DNA from: JBDIAR01 sp039812545
GTDB taxonomy: Bacteria > Actinomycetota > Actinomycetes > Actinomycetales > Dermatophilaceae
Assembly: GCA_039812545.1 (NCBI GenBank)
Contig: JBDIAR010000029.1
Span: 1-22,113, forward strand
Direction: 5' to 3'
Length of the DNA stretch: 22,113 nucleotides
The notes beneath the pieces are model-generated. The model had not been told where the DNA came from. It saw nothing but the letters and a program-made list of their open reading frames with translations, and did not search any database. The stretch's first letter is position 1. Each line of letters opens with the position of its first letter. Positions 14,880 through 21,737 of this stretch are shown here, in pieces. The translations under genes and the position numbers were made by a program.

Positions 14880-16380
14880 ATGCTAGATATTCCGCCCGGG
14901 CTCGCCGAACCTCTCGGTTCGCGCGAGTTCGTGACGGCCGGGTGCGAGGCGGTCCGGGCCGAGATGCTGACCGCGGTCGGGCAGGTGTGGCGAGTCCAAA
15001 CCGGTGACCTCGCGGAGGTGGCCGGTGCGGTCGCGGGTGTGAAAGCGGCGTGCGACGCGATGTTGGTGGCGATGACGCGGGAGGCGATCAGCCGCGGGGT
15101 CGTGCTCGAATCGACGGCGGTGAACCCGACGGCGTGGCTGGCTGAGGCGACCGGGACCGAGCCACGAGCGGTGTCCCCGGTTGCGGGGGCTGGTGTGGTG
15201 TGCCTGGAGCCGGGGAACGCGCCGGTGGCCGACCGGGTCCTGTCCGGGTCGATGGCCCCGGCGATGGCGGTCAAGATTGTGCGGGAGGTCGGCTGACGAC
15301 GAGGCAAGCGAGGACACGAGCGACGAAGGAGCGAGGCCCGCAGCGGCGAGGAGTCGGCCCAGGCAGGTCGACAAGCTGATGCCGCGCCTGCCGTGGGGGT
15401 TCGACCGGACGCAGATGATCGGGTACTTCCTGACGTTGATCGACCGGGGCGGCACGACGACCGCGGTCGGTGAGCTCGCGAAGCGGGTGCTGGCGGAGTA
15501 CGGCGGCGACGCCCTCGAACGCAACGTGACCCGCCAACACGGCCACGAAACGCTGTCGTGGTGGGAAGAACCGTCCGGGATGATCGGCCTCCGAGCATGT
15601 CTCGCCGCAGATCATGCGGCGGTGGTGATCGCCGGGATCGCCGCCCGATCGGCACCACAGCCGCAGGTCGATCCCGAGACCGGGGCCGTGATCCGTGATC
15701 CGCGGTCTGCGGGGAAACGGCGCGCCGATGCGCTGGTGGAACTCGTGACTCGTGCTGTTTGCGTGGATGTCGAGTCCCCGATGGGTGCCGCCGCGACCCT
15801 GGTCGTGACCGTCGACCTCGACACCCTCCTCGCCACCACCGTACAGACAGGTGCCGCCTCGGACGCCCACGATCACACTGACCTGCACGGTCACCCGCAC
15901 GCCGACCAGGACGGTCAGCCACGCGGCGGGCGGGGGTACGCGACCACCGGGGAGAACACCACCGTCGACGTAGGGGCGCTGCGCCGATACGCGTGCGACG
16001 CGAACCTCATCCCGGTGGTGCTCGGGACCGGTTCGGCACCCCTGGACGTCGGTCGCACCAAACGATTGGCGACGCGGGAGATGCGGGTCGCGCTGGCACT
16101 ACGCGACCGGGGCTGCACGTTCCCGGGGTGTGATCGTCCACCGGGTTGGTGCCGAGCCCACCACCTGCTCCCCTGGGCAGCCGGCGGGGCCACCACGCTG
16201 GACAATCTGGTGCTGCTCTGCGAACGGCACCACACGATCGTGCACCGCGACCACCTCACCGCCACCATCCACCTCGACCCCCTCGATACCGACCACGGCG
16301 GCGACCACAACGGCGACGAAGACCACGGCGGCAACGGCATACAGTGGCGCGCACCTGAGCGACCCACCGACGCCGCATAG
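14880..16380 (+). pseudogene. DUF222/HNH endonuclease (13E12 family), split by a frameshift
   Basis: The first part (14880-15296, 138 residues) is a DUF222-like helical N-terminus ending in AVKIVREVG and a stop. The second part continues in the +1 frame to 16380; its first ATG is 15379 (MPRLPWGF). It carries the complete HNH motif, RDRGCTFPGCDRPPGWC, then AHHLLPWAAGG, then NLVLLCERHH. Together they make a normal-length protein of about 480 residues. The break coincides with an 82-base purine-rich, low-complexity segment that looks inserted. His/Asp-rich stretches occur in the second part (AHDHTDLHGHPHAD) and at its end. 13E12 genes are multicopy in many actinobacteria and mobile-like. It could still give two polypeptides, or the break could be a sequencing error. 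Confidence 0.75.
15294..15375 (+). repeat. Putative 82-bp purine-rich insertion in the HNH gene
   Basis: The segment is rich in GACGAGGCAAGCGAGG-type units (GCGAGGACACGAGCGACG, AAGGAGCGAGG, GGCGAGGAG). It begins at the premature TGA and ends just before CTGATGCCG. Its length is 3n+1, which accounts for the frame change. Removing it joins VREVG to LMPRLPWGF in one frame. It resembles dispersed GAGCGAAGCGAG-like sequences I associate with actinobacterial genomes. The boundaries are guesses. Confidence 0.4.
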
Positions 16381-16393
16381 AGAGCGCTGAGAC

Positions 16394-17263
16394 GTGGCAG
16401 AGGGACACACGATCCACGCGCTGGCCGAGCGGCTCGCCGTGTTCGTCGGACACCGGGTCGCCTCGTCCTCACCCGGATTTCGTTTCCCGGCGCACGTTTT
16501 CGACGGACGCGTCGTGACCGACGTTCAGGCATACGGGAAGAACCTGCTCGTCTCCTTCGACGACTGCCCGGCAACGGCGCACATCCACCTTGGGATGGAC
16601 GGCTCGTTCGGCGTGCACGAGCGCCGAGCGGGTATGTCTGCCGGCGCCGGACGCCGCGACGCCGCATGGCGGCTGACCTCGAGCTCGCATGCCGCCGAAC
16701 TCGTGGCCCCGCGGCTGGCGCGGGCCTTGACGGCCGACGGGGTGAGCGAACTGCTGGCTCGACTCGGCCCCGATCCATTACGGCCGGAGGGCGATCCGAG
16801 TTCTGCCATTGCCCGGATCGGGCAATCGGACGCGCCACTGGCCGCCCTCGTCGTCGATCAATCGGTGATCGCGGGCATCGGCAATGTCTACCGTTCGGAG
16901 ATCCTGCATCGCCTTCGGCTCAACCCGCTCGCCCCCGGGGGCAGCATCGGGGAACCCGAGGTCCGGGCGATCTGGACGGAGGCGGCGACGCTGCTGGCCG
17001 TGGGGGTACGAGCCGGCCGCATCGTCACGCATGACCTGCAGGTTCGGGAAGCCCGACGGATGATCGCCGCCGGCCGGCGAATCCCGAAGCTGACGCCGAT
17101 GCGTTACGTCTACGGCCGAGACGGTATGCCGTGTCGCACCTGTGGCACGACCATCGAAACCCGGCGACTGGGCCAACAGTTGTGGTGGTGCCCGCTCTGC
17201 CAGGCAGATCCGGCCGCCGACCGGGGAGCGCTCCCCATGTCAGGCGATCCCGCCGCGCCGTAG
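16394..17263 (+). CDS. nei: Fpg/Nei family DNA glycosylase (Nei1-like) with Ala2
   Basis: A 289-residue base-excision repair enzyme removing oxidised bases. It has the N-terminal beta-sandwich domain (to about 110; conserved K49 in YGKNLL and HIHLGM at 63-68). The helix-two-turn-helix domain follows (DQSVIAGIGNVYRSEIL, 155-171). A zinc finger has C247, C250, C266 and C269. Most relatives begin MPEGHT, where Pro2 becomes the N-terminus and is the Schiff-base nucleophile. This gene reads GTG GCA GAG GGA CAC, that is MAEGHT, so Pro is Ala while Glu3 is kept. The start seems firm because EGHTIH must be at the N-terminus. A perfect palindrome GGGGAGCGCTCCCC lies at 17223-17236 near the 3' end. It begins 13 bases after the HNH gene. 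Confidence 0.88.
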   Translation: MAEGHTIHALAERLAVFVGHRVASSSPGFRFPAHVFDGRVVTDVQAYGKNLLVSFDDCPATAHIHLGMDGSFGVHERRAGMSAGAGRRDAAWRLTSSSHAAELVAPRLARALTADGVSELLARLGPDPLRPEGDPSSAIARIGQSDAPLAALVVDQSVIAGIGNVYRSEILHRLRLNPLAPGGSIGEPEVRAIWTEAATLLAVGVRAGRIVTHDLQVREARRMIAAGRRIPKLTPMRYVYGRDGMPCRTCGTTIETRRLGQQLWWCPLCQADPAADRGALPMSGDPAAP

Positions 17264-17281
17264 TGTCCGTCCCGGAGACAC
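17263..17281 (+). terminator. Weak 5-bp hairpin after nei
   Basis: GTGTC (17263-17267) pairs with GACAC (17277-17281) across a 9-base loop, directly at the nei stop codon. It is short and without a U-tract, so it is only a possible terminator. Confidence 0.2.
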
Positions 17282-17311
17282 AGCACATCAACCGATGAGG
17301 GCGCACATCTC

Positions 17312-18055
17312 ATGATCGACGGCGAACGTTGGCTGGACGACCTGTTGCTGATGGCCCTCGACGACTGGGTGCACATCGGCGACGTCGTGGGTGCCGCCAT
17401 GCGAGCGAGCAACGACCCGCAGGTCGTCCGGTCGGTGGCTTTGGGGTTGGGTACCCAGGCCCTGGTCGCAGACGAACTCGTGGCCGGGGACCTGTGGGGC
17501 ACCTTCGTGCCGTGGCAACTGAGTATGCCGGAGGCGCTCGACCGACTCATCCGCGAGTGGCTCGCCGCGGGCTGGAACCCCATGCCGGGGCAGGTCTGCT
17601 GGTTCGCCATCACCGCGACCGGGAGGGCAGCCGCCGAACGCGCGCTAACCCGCCGAGCCGCGGCGCCCGCCGGGTCGGCTCCGGCGGAGTGCGCGCCCTG
17701 GCCGGGAGACCCCGTCGGACCCAGCCCCTTCCTCGATCAGCTCCTCCAGAGCTGCCGATCCGGTCGCACCGTGCTGCGCGACGCGGTCGCCATCGCGGCC
17801 GCGGCCACGGACGACCCGAGCGTGGTCCGCGACCTGACGCTCGGCATACTCGCCGAGGGTCTCGTTCCGGGGACGATCCTGGCCGGCGCCGACGGCTCCG
17901 GCAGCTCCGACGGCTCCGACGGCTCCGCCGAGACGCCCGGCTTCCAGCGGTGGCCGGGTACCGGGGCCGACGCGCTGTGCCGGATCGTCGCGAGCTGGCC
18001 GCCGACCCAGATCGAACCGCCACCATCGTCCCGCTGTGTTCTCACGATCGGTTGA
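17312..18055 (+). CDS. Unknown protein with an internal duplication
   Basis: I do not recognise the family. The 247-residue product has two related halves. Residues 7-60 (WLDDLLLMALDDWVHIGDVV, then NDPQVVRSVALGLGTQALV, ADELVAGDL) align with about 139-193 (FLDQLLQSCRSGRTVLRDAV, then DDPSVVRDLTLGILAEGLV, PGTILAGAD). Each is followed by a Trp-containing segment and a helix (ALDRLIREWLAAGW; ALCRIVASW). The halves are joined by an Ala/Pro-rich linker, and a Gly-Ser-Asp tract (GSGSSDGSDGS) interrupts the second. No signal peptide or membrane helix is seen, so it is probably cytoplasmic. The start ATG 17312 has only a weak GAGGG upstream. Codon use matches the neighbours. A 12-bp hairpin follows the stop. 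Confidence 0.7.
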   Translation: MIDGERWLDDLLLMALDDWVHIGDVVGAAMRASNDPQVVRSVALGLGTQALVADELVAGDLWGTFVPWQLSMPEALDRLIREWLAAGWNPMPGQVCWFAITATGRAAAERALTRRAAAPAGSAPAECAPWPGDPVGPSPFLDQLLQSCRSGRTVLRDAVAIAAAATDDPSVVRDLTLGILAEGLVPGTILAGADGSGSSDGSDGSAETPGFQRWPGTGADALCRIVASWPPTQIEPPPSSRCVLTIG

Positions 18056-18059
18056 CGCG

Positions 18060-18094
18060 GCCACACCCGCCTGCCCGGCCCCGGCGGGCGTGGC
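18060..18094 (+). terminator. 12-bp hairpin between the unknown gene and pyrH
   Basis: GCCACACCCGCC (18060-18071) pairs with GGCGGGCGTGGC (18083-18094) with one A-C mismatch and an 11-base loop. It begins five bases after the stop codon at 18055. It likely separates the upstream gene from the pyrH operon. No U-tract. Confidence 0.6.
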
Positions 18095-18154
18095 TGTGAA
18101 AGACTGGGCTGCACCGCCCGGACGATCCACCCAGTCGATCCCACCAGGAGCCTG

Positions 18155-18934
18155 ATGCCCGAGTCGCCCGCCCCGATCGATGCGCTCGACCCGACCGACC
18201 CGGCGGCCGAAGCCCCGCGCCGGGTCCTGCTCAAACTCTCCGGGGAGGTGTTCGGCGGCGGCAGGATCGGCCTGGACCCCAAGGTGGTCCGCCGGGTCGC
18301 CGCCGAGATCGCCGAAGCCGCGCGCAACGGCATACAGGTCGCCTGCGTCGTCGGCGGCGGCAACTTCTTCCGCGGGGCGCAACTGCAGGACCAGGGCCTG
18401 GACCGAGCCCGAGCCGACTACATGGGGATGCTCGGCACGGTGATGAACTGTCTGGCGCTGCAGGACTTCCTCGAGCAGGCCGGCGTCACCGCCCGCGTGC
18501 AGACCGCGATCACGATGGGTCAGGTCGCCGAGCCCTATATCCCGCTCAAGGCCATCCGCCACCTCGACAAGGGACGGGTGGTCATCTTCGGGGCCGGTGC
18601 CGGTATGCCGTACTTCTCCACCGACACGGTCAGTGTCCAGCGGGCGCTGGAGATCAAGTGCAGCGAGGTGCTGTTCGCCAAGAACGGCGTCGACGGGGTC
18701 TACACGGCCGACCCGAAGAAGGATGCGAGCGCGACCAAGATCGACCGGTTGACCTTCGAGGACGCCTTGGCGCAGGGCCTGAAGATCATCGACGCGGCCG
18801 CCTTCGCGCTCTGCGAGGAGAACCGGCTGCGCATGGTGGTCTTCGGGATGGAGGGCGACGGCAATATCACCCGAGCCCTCGAAGGTGAGAGGATCGGCAC
18901 GATCGTCACTGCAGACCAGGGAGCCGAACAATGA
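18155..18934 (+). CDS. pyrH: UMP kinase
   Basis: UMP kinase phosphorylates UMP to UDP with ATP in pyrimidine nucleotide synthesis, as a cytoplasmic hexamer. The 259-residue product has a roughly 20-residue Pro/Asp-rich N-terminal extension before the amino-acid-kinase fold. Motifs are LLKLSGEVFGG (25-35, K27 for phosphate binding), VVGGGNFFRG, DYMGMLGTVMN, GAGAGMPYFSTDT and AKNGVDGVYTADP. Start ATG 18155 is preceded by AGGAG at a good distance. The stop overlaps the frr start as ATGA, the usual pyrH-frr coupling. The gene lies about 9.2 kb from tsf, although the two are adjacent in many bacteria. Confidence 0.97.
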   Translation: MPESPAPIDALDPTDPAAEAPRRVLLKLSGEVFGGGRIGLDPKVVRRVAAEIAEAARNGIQVACVVGGGNFFRGAQLQDQGLDRARADYMGMLGTVMNCLALQDFLEQAGVTARVQTAITMGQVAEPYIPLKAIRHLDKGRVVIFGAGAGMPYFSTDTVSVQRALEIKCSEVLFAKNGVDGVYTADPKKDASATKIDRLTFEDALAQGLKIIDAAAFALCEENRLRMVVFGMEGDGNITRALEGERIGTIVTADQGAEQ

Positions 18935-19488
18935 TCGAGGAGACCCTCTTCGAGGCCGAGGAGAAGATGGAGAAGGCCGTCGAGGTCGTCAAGGAGGAGT
19001 TCTCCGGGATCCGGACTGGTCGGGCCAACCCGGGCATGTTCAACAAACTGCTCGTCGACTACTACGGCTCCCCGACGCCGATGCAGCAGCTGGCCTCGTT
19101 CCAGACTCCCGAAGCCCGCACCATTTTGATCACCCCGTTCGACGCCAAGGCCATGCACGGCATCGAGAAGGCGATCCGCGACTCCGACCTGGGCGTCAAC
19201 CCGAGCAACGACGGCAAGACGATCCGCTGCATCCTGCCCATCCTCACCGAGGAGCGGCGCCGCGACTACGTCAAGCTCGCCCACCACAAGGCCGAGGACG
19301 GCCGTGTCGCCGTCCGTAACGTCCGGCGCAAGGCCAAGACCGACCTGGAGCGCTTCGTCAAGGACGGCGAGGTCGGCGAGGACGAGGGCAAGCACGCGGA
19401 GAAGGACCTGGAGGGGCTGACCAAGAAATACGTCGAGCGCATCGACTCCCTACTCGCGGCCAAGGAGGGCGAGCTGCGCGAGGTCTGA
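18931..19488 (+). CDS. frr: Ribosome recycling factor
   Basis: RRF, with EF-G, splits the post-termination ribosome. The 185-residue product is full length. It has the family's long three-helix bundle (1-30 and about 105-185) and the beta/alpha domain between. Conserved stretches are GIRTGRANPGMF, YYGSPTPMQQLASF, ITPFDAKAMHGIEKAI, LPILTEERRRDYVK and RNVRRKA. The start ATG 18931 overlaps the pyrH stop by four bases. cdsA follows after 17 bases. Nothing unusual was seen, and no GTATGCC motif lies in it. Confidence 0.98.
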   Translation: MIEETLFEAEEKMEKAVEVVKEEFSGIRTGRANPGMFNKLLVDYYGSPTPMQQLASFQTPEARTILITPFDAKAMHGIEKAIRDSDLGVNPSNDGKTIRCILPILTEERRRDYVKLAHHKAEDGRVAVRNVRRKAKTDLERFVKDGEVGEDEGKHAEKDLEGLTKKYVERIDSLLAAKEGELREV

Positions 19489-19505
19489 TCGCCGGCTCAC
19501 CGCGG

Positions 19506-20564
19506 ATGACCGACACCGACCCCCACGGCGCATCGCCGGTGCCCCCGAGCGCGCCCAGTTCGCCAGGAGCGCCGAACGCGCCCGACGACTCAACCGCCCC
19601 CGCTCCGGGAAAGCCCCTCGACTGGCTCGACGAGTTCGTCACCGACAAACGTGCCGAACTCGAGGAGCGGCGGCATCGCGTCGACGTCAAACTCGCCACC
19701 GCCCGCGAGCGCGCGTGGTCGGGAGAGGCCGGCGCCAGCCACATCACCCCGAAGGCCGGCCGCAACCTGCCCGCGGCCATCGGCGTCGGACTGCTGCTGG
19801 GGGCGCTGATCATCGCCACCCTGGTGATCCGACACGAAGCCTTCCTGGTGTTGGCCACGCTCGGGGTGACGGTCGGGGCCTGGGAACTGCGCAGTGCCTT
19901 CACCCGGGTCGGGATGAACATCCCGTTGATCCCGACGCTGGCGGCCACACCGGTGATGATGCTCGCGGCGTGGGCCACCGGCGGTCACGGGCTGTCCGTC
20001 GCGTTCGGCTCGATGGTCATCCTCACGGTCATGTGGCGGGCCACCGACACCACCGGCAATCGGGTCGCCGACGTCAACGGGTCGACCTTCATCGCCACCT
20101 ATCCCTGCCTGCTCGCGGCCTTCTGCGCCCTGCTGGCCAGACCCGACGACGGAATGGGCCGGCTCTTCGTCTATCTCATCGTCACCGTGGTCAGCGACGT
20201 CGGCGGGTATGCCGTGGGCATCCTCGCCGGACGGCACCCGTTGGCGCCGTCGATCAGTCCGAAGAAGTCGTGGGAGGGCTTCCTCGGGTCCGTCCTGTTC
20301 TGTGCCGTGGCCGGGGCCATCACCGTCGTGCTCTTCCTGCACGGAACACCGATCGCGGGGGCCTTCGTCGGTGCCCTCGTGGCGGCCGGTGCGACCCTGG
20401 GAGACCTCTTCGAGTCGGTCATCAAACGAGACCTCGGGATCAAGGACATGTCCACGATCCTGCCCGGCCACGGCGGCCTGATGGACCGGATCGACTCCCT
20501 GCTCATCACCGCGCCGCTGGCCTGGTTCGTCCTCAGCGTCACCGTCCCGGTGGCCACCGGGTGA
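19506..20564 (+). CDS. cdsA: Phosphatidate cytidylyltransferase (CDP-diacylglycerol synthase)
   Basis: CdsA makes CDP-diacylglycerol from phosphatidate and CTP, the branch point for membrane phospholipids. The 352-residue product has a Pro/Ala-rich then charged cytoplasmic N-terminus (1-85). About eight membrane helices follow (from 88 on). The C-terminal family signature is SVIKRDLGIKDMSTILPGHG with GGLMDRIDS (304-331), whose Asp residues bind metal and CTP. The extended N-terminus is common in actinobacteria. ATG 19506 lacks a clear ribosome site and lies 17 bases after frr, so translation may be partly coupled. The stop overlaps the rlmN start (GTGA). Confidence 0.95.
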   Translation: MTDTDPHGASPVPPSAPSSPGAPNAPDDSTAPAPGKPLDWLDEFVTDKRAELEERRHRVDVKLATARERAWSGEAGASHITPKAGRNLPAAIGVGLLLGALIIATLVIRHEAFLVLATLGVTVGAWELRSAFTRVGMNIPLIPTLAATPVMMLAAWATGGHGLSVAFGSMVILTVMWRATDTTGNRVADVNGSTFIATYPCLLAAFCALLARPDDGMGRLFVYLIVTVVSDVGGYAVGILAGRHPLAPSISPKKSWEGFLGSVLFCAVAGAITVVLFLHGTPIAGAFVGALVAAGATLGDLFESVIKRDLGIKDMSTILPGHGGLMDRIDSLLITAPLAWFVLSVTVPVATG

Positions 20565-21691
20565 GCCGGCCACCACGGCCAGGAGCACTGACCTTCGAGG
20601 CCCCCGCTCGCGGGCGCGCGCCCCGGCACCTGGCCGACCTGGACCCGGCCGGGCGGCGCGCCGCCGTGACGGAACTCGGGTTCCCGGCATACCGGGCCCG
20701 GCAACTCTCGGTCCACTACTTCGACCGGCTCGTCGCCGACGCCCGGGAGATGACCGATCTGCCGGCCGACGCGCGCGATCGGCTCGGTGGCGCGCTGCTG
20801 CCCGAGCTGCTCGTCCCGGTGCGCGAGCTGCTGGCCGACGACGGCGCCACCGTCAAGACGGTGTGGCGGCTACACGACGGCGCGCTGGTCGAGTCGGTCC
20901 TCATGCGCTACCCGGACCGGGTGACGATCTGCATCTCCTCCCAGGCCGGGTGCGGGATGAACTGCCCGTTCTGCGCGACCGGACAGGGCGGCCTGACCCG
21001 CAATCTGTCGACCGCCGAGATCGTCGAACAGGTGGTCGCCTCGGCGCGGGCCCTACGCCATGGCCGGATCGCCGGGGGAGCGGTGGACTCGCCGCTGCGG
21101 GTCAGCAATGTCGTCTTCATGGGGATGGGTGAGGCGCTCGCGAACTACCCGGCCGCGATCGGCGCCATCCGGCGGCTCACCGATGCCACACCTGACGGCT
21201 TGGGAATGTCCGCGCGCGGCCTGACGATGTCGACGGTCGGCCTGGTCCCGGCGATCGACCGACTCGCGGCAGAAGGCATACCGGTCACATTGGCGCTGTC
21301 GCTGCATGCCCCCGACGACGCGTTGCGCGACGAACTGGTCCCCGTCAACACCCGGTGGAAGGTGGCGGAGGCGCTGGATGCGGCCCGGCGCTATTTCGAC
21401 GCGACCGGGCGGCGGGTCTCGATCGAGTACGCCCTGATCCGGGACGTCAACGACCAGGGCTGGCGGGCCGACCTGCTCGGCGAACTGCTCACCGACCGCG
21501 GCCGGGGCTGGGTGCACGTCAACCCCATCCCGCTCAATCCCACGCCCGGATCCAAATGGACGGCGTCGCGACCCGGCGTCGAACAGCACTTCGTCGAACG
21601 GCTCAGGGCACACGGCATACCGACGACGGTCCGCGACACCAGGGGACGCGAGATCGACGGGGCCTGCGGACAGCTCGCCGCGACGCTGTAG
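20561..21691 (+). CDS. rlmN: 23S rRNA (A2503-C2)/tRNA (A37-C2) methyltransferase RlmN
   Basis: RlmN is a radical-SAM enzyme that methylates C2 of A2503 in 23S rRNA and A37 in some tRNAs. The 376-residue product has the N-terminal accessory domain (to about 95) and the radical-SAM cluster CGMNCPFC at C131, C135 and C138 (C-x3-C-x2-C). VVFMGMGEALANY and STVGLVPAI follow, and the C-terminal C369 (DGACGQL) is the cysteine that carries the methyl intermediate. The start GTG 20561 overlaps the cdsA stop as GTGA; the frame is open far upstream but inside cdsA. It contains three GTATGCC repeats, two of which use the rare codon ATA. It ends the pyrH-frr-cdsA-rlmN run. Confidence 0.95.
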   Translation: MSRPPRPGALTFEAPARGRAPRHLADLDPAGRRAAVTELGFPAYRARQLSVHYFDRLVADAREMTDLPADARDRLGGALLPELLVPVRELLADDGATVKTVWRLHDGALVESVLMRYPDRVTICISSQAGCGMNCPFCATGQGGLTRNLSTAEIVEQVVASARALRHGRIAGGAVDSPLRVSNVVFMGMGEALANYPAAIGAIRRLTDATPDGLGMSARGLTMSTVGLVPAIDRLAAEGIPVTLALSLHAPDDALRDELVPVNTRWKVAEALDAARRYFDATGRRVSIEYALIRDVNDQGWRADLLGELLTDRGRGWVHVNPIPLNPTPGSKWTASRPGVEQHFVERLRAHGIPTTVRDTRGREIDGACGQLAATL

Positions 21692-21737
21692 GGCCACGCC
21701 GGCGCGCGGCCGTACCCGCGTGTCATCCTGGCGGTGT

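Noticed and set aside
17223..17236. Perfect 14-bp palindrome GGGGAGCGCTCCCC near the nei 3' end
   Set aside because: It is within coding sequence, has no loop for an RNA hairpin, and palindromes of this kind arise easily in GC-rich DNA.
19715..20560. Upstream extension of the rlmN frame
   Set aside because: It overlaps cdsA in another frame and has shadow composition; GTG 20561 with the GTGA overlap is the sensible start.
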